Shown piece by piece: positions 63,132 through 64,000 of a DNA stretch of 64,000 nt. How positions within the stretch are numbered: the stretch's first letter is position 1; each line of letters opens with the position of its first letter. The DNA comes from Scleromatobacter sp964418745 (GTDB taxonomy: Bacteria; Pseudomonadota; Gammaproteobacteria; Burkholderiales; Burkholderiaceae_C): NCBI GenBank assembly GCA_964418745.1, contig CAYQMX010000033.1, positions 1-64,000 on the forward strand, given 5' to 3'. The notes below the pieces were generated by a model. The model was given only the letters and a program-made list of their open reading frames with translations, searched no databases and was not told where the DNA came from. The translations under genes and the position numbers were made by a program.

Positions 63132-63443
63132 TCAGTCGAATGGATTGCGGGCCTTCGCTGGCGACGCGGTCGGTTTGAGCGCAAGACCCGTACCAAGCGG
63201 TTTGAAGTACCAACCCGCCAAAGTCGCTGCATCCGCATCACCCTGATGGCTGCCATCGATGCAGACTGCGCAGCGCCCAGCAGCCTGTGCTGCGAATGAA
63301 TGCAACGGCCTGGCGCCTGGGGGCCCGAATGCGTGTCGGACGACGGCCTCGACAAACGACGTTCGCGCTGCCTTGCAAAGGGTCCTCGAGGTCGCTGCAT
63401 CGCGACAAGCCAGCGTCGTGATCGCTAGGCCGAGGACACTCAG
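63132..63443 (-). CDS. possible small protein downstream of the peroxiredoxin gene
   Basis: A frame of about 103 residues with protein-like composition, beginning SVLGLAITTLACRDAATSR and ending TASPAKARNPFD, with several cysteines (GRCAVCIDG). No ATG, GTG or TTG is available at its start; a CTG overlapping the peroxiredoxin stop (CTGA) would be needed. Either a rare start, a frameshift product, or not a gene. Confidence 0.3.
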   Translation of the reverse strand: MSVLGLAITTLACRDAATSRTLCKAARTSFVEAVVRHAFGPPGARPLHSFAAQAAGRCAVCIDGSHQGDADAATLAGWYFKPLGTGLALKPTASPAKARNPFD

Positions 63444-64000
63444 GGTCGTGCCGAGCCAGCCTTCTGCACGACTTCCAACGCCCTGGCAACATTGGCGGCA
63501 GGATCGACGCCGCCCAATGTCGCAATCACCTTGCCATCGGTGCCCACGATGAACGTCGTGCGGTCGACAGAGCCGTGGTCGACTTGAACACCGCGCTTGT
63601 CCTTGCGCCCTCGGGTCGACTCGTCGATGGCCAGGTCGTACGAACGCGCAATCCGGCCATCGGCATCCGAGGCAACGGGGAACTTGCTGGCGCAATAGTC
63701 CGGATGCACCGAGAACTCGTTGAGTCGCTGGATATCGTCCAGCGATACGCCCACGATGGCCGCACCGGCTGCGGCGAATCTGTCGTAGTCCTGCGCAAAC
63801 GCGTGCGCCTGGATGCTGCAACCGCCCCCGAATGCCGTCGGGTAGAAGTAGACGACGACAGGGCCGCGCTTGAGGTGATCCGCCAGGACATAGCTCTGGG
63901 ACTTGCCACCCAGAGAGGCCTGCGCAGTGAACTGCGGCGCAGCATCACCTTCCTTCAACGCGGCGTGCGCCGGCAGGAGCCAGGCACTCAGGCTCATGGC
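63440..64000 (-). CDS. peroxiredoxin (AhpC/TSA, BCP-like), N-terminus cut or at the window edge
   Basis: About 185 residues visible. The first ATG (63997) gives MSLSAWLLPAHAALKEGD, which looks like the tail of a signal peptide, so the real start probably lies beyond the window. FYPTAFGGGCSIQAHAF carries the peroxidatic cysteine, with Ser where Thr is usual; a second cysteine (HPDYCASKFPV) could be resolving. RTTFIVGTDGKVIATLG closes the thioredoxin fold. It would reduce peroxides in the periplasm. Confidence 0.85.
   Translation of the reverse strand, partial: AMSLSAWLLPAHAALKEGDAAPQFTAQASLGGKSQSYVLADHLKRGPVVVYFYPTAFGGGCSIQAHAFAQDYDRFAAAGAAIVGVSLDDIQRLNEFSVHPDYCASKFPVASDADGRIARSYDLAIDESTRGRKDKRGVQVDHGSVDRTTFIVGTDGKVIATLGGVDPAANVARALEVVQKAGSARP

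Overview
This is about 64 kb of chromosome from a high-GC Gram-negative bacterium, most likely a betaproteobacterium of the order Burkholderiales (Rubrivivax/Leptothrix/Rhizobacter-like). The pointers are the order lpxK - Trm112 - kdsB - adk, the smpB / ratA - rnfH / DUF4124 / guaB - MFS - guaA block, a PhaR-type regulator of polyhydroxyalkanoate synthesis, and protein sequences of that flavour. The genus is an inference from gene content; no rRNA gene is present.

Layout. 1-3.5 kb: end of an LPS/Kdo block, adenylate kinase and a short-chain dehydrogenase behind a palindromic operator. 3.6-8 kb: a secreted phospholipase A2-like protein and a large TonB-dependent receptor. 8.2-17.8 kb: a complete YejABEF-type peptide ABC transporter, LD-carboxypeptidase with a histidine-rich tail, tRNA adenosine deaminase and an HMCES/YedK protein. 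18-22 kb: an outer-membrane protein, a short PstS-like periplasmic protein and a chemoreceptor in one run. 22.2-27 kb: an ArsR-SRPBCC-GyrI-like operon, a DUF1800/DUF1501 pair and a decayed fragment of pstS.

The most striking part is 27.2-45.2 kb, which reads as a sulfur/redox-stress island. A sigma-54 activator carries three cysteines with the same spacing as those I remember for the sulfane-sulfur sensor FisR. A cytochrome bd operon (cydP-cydA-cydB-cydX-ybgE) lies behind a -24/-12-like promoter with three helically phased direct repeats upstream, next to ccoG. Convergent to it is an operon for a membrane-fusion protein, an RND pump, DUF2892, a TolC-type channel and a sulfide:quinone oxidoreductase-like flavoprotein. 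A divergent cysteine-containing ArsR-family repressor, two palindromes, an OsmC-family protein and a PaaI-type thioesterase follow. The island ends with an ArsA-type ATPase fused to an N-terminal thioredoxin-fold domain with a CxxC motif. A coherent reading is that reactive sulfur is sensed by FisR and ArsR, oxidised by SQR into the quinone pool, and that electrons leave through the sulfide-tolerant bd oxidase while the pump exports a toxic product. That reading is inference.

46-58.4 kb is housekeeping: guanine nucleotide synthesis, RnfH/RatA/SmpB, cystathionine beta-lyase, RimO, PhaR and fumarase C. At 58.5-60.3 kb a tyrosine integrase sits beside a truncated tRNA-Val(GAC) and is flanked by two inverted copies of what looks like an undescribed structured small RNA: several helices are kept by compensatory changes and both copies end in an intrinsic terminator. 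The window closes with a 2-oxoglutarate/Fe(II) oxygenase, an MBL-fold hydrolase and a partial peroxiredoxin.
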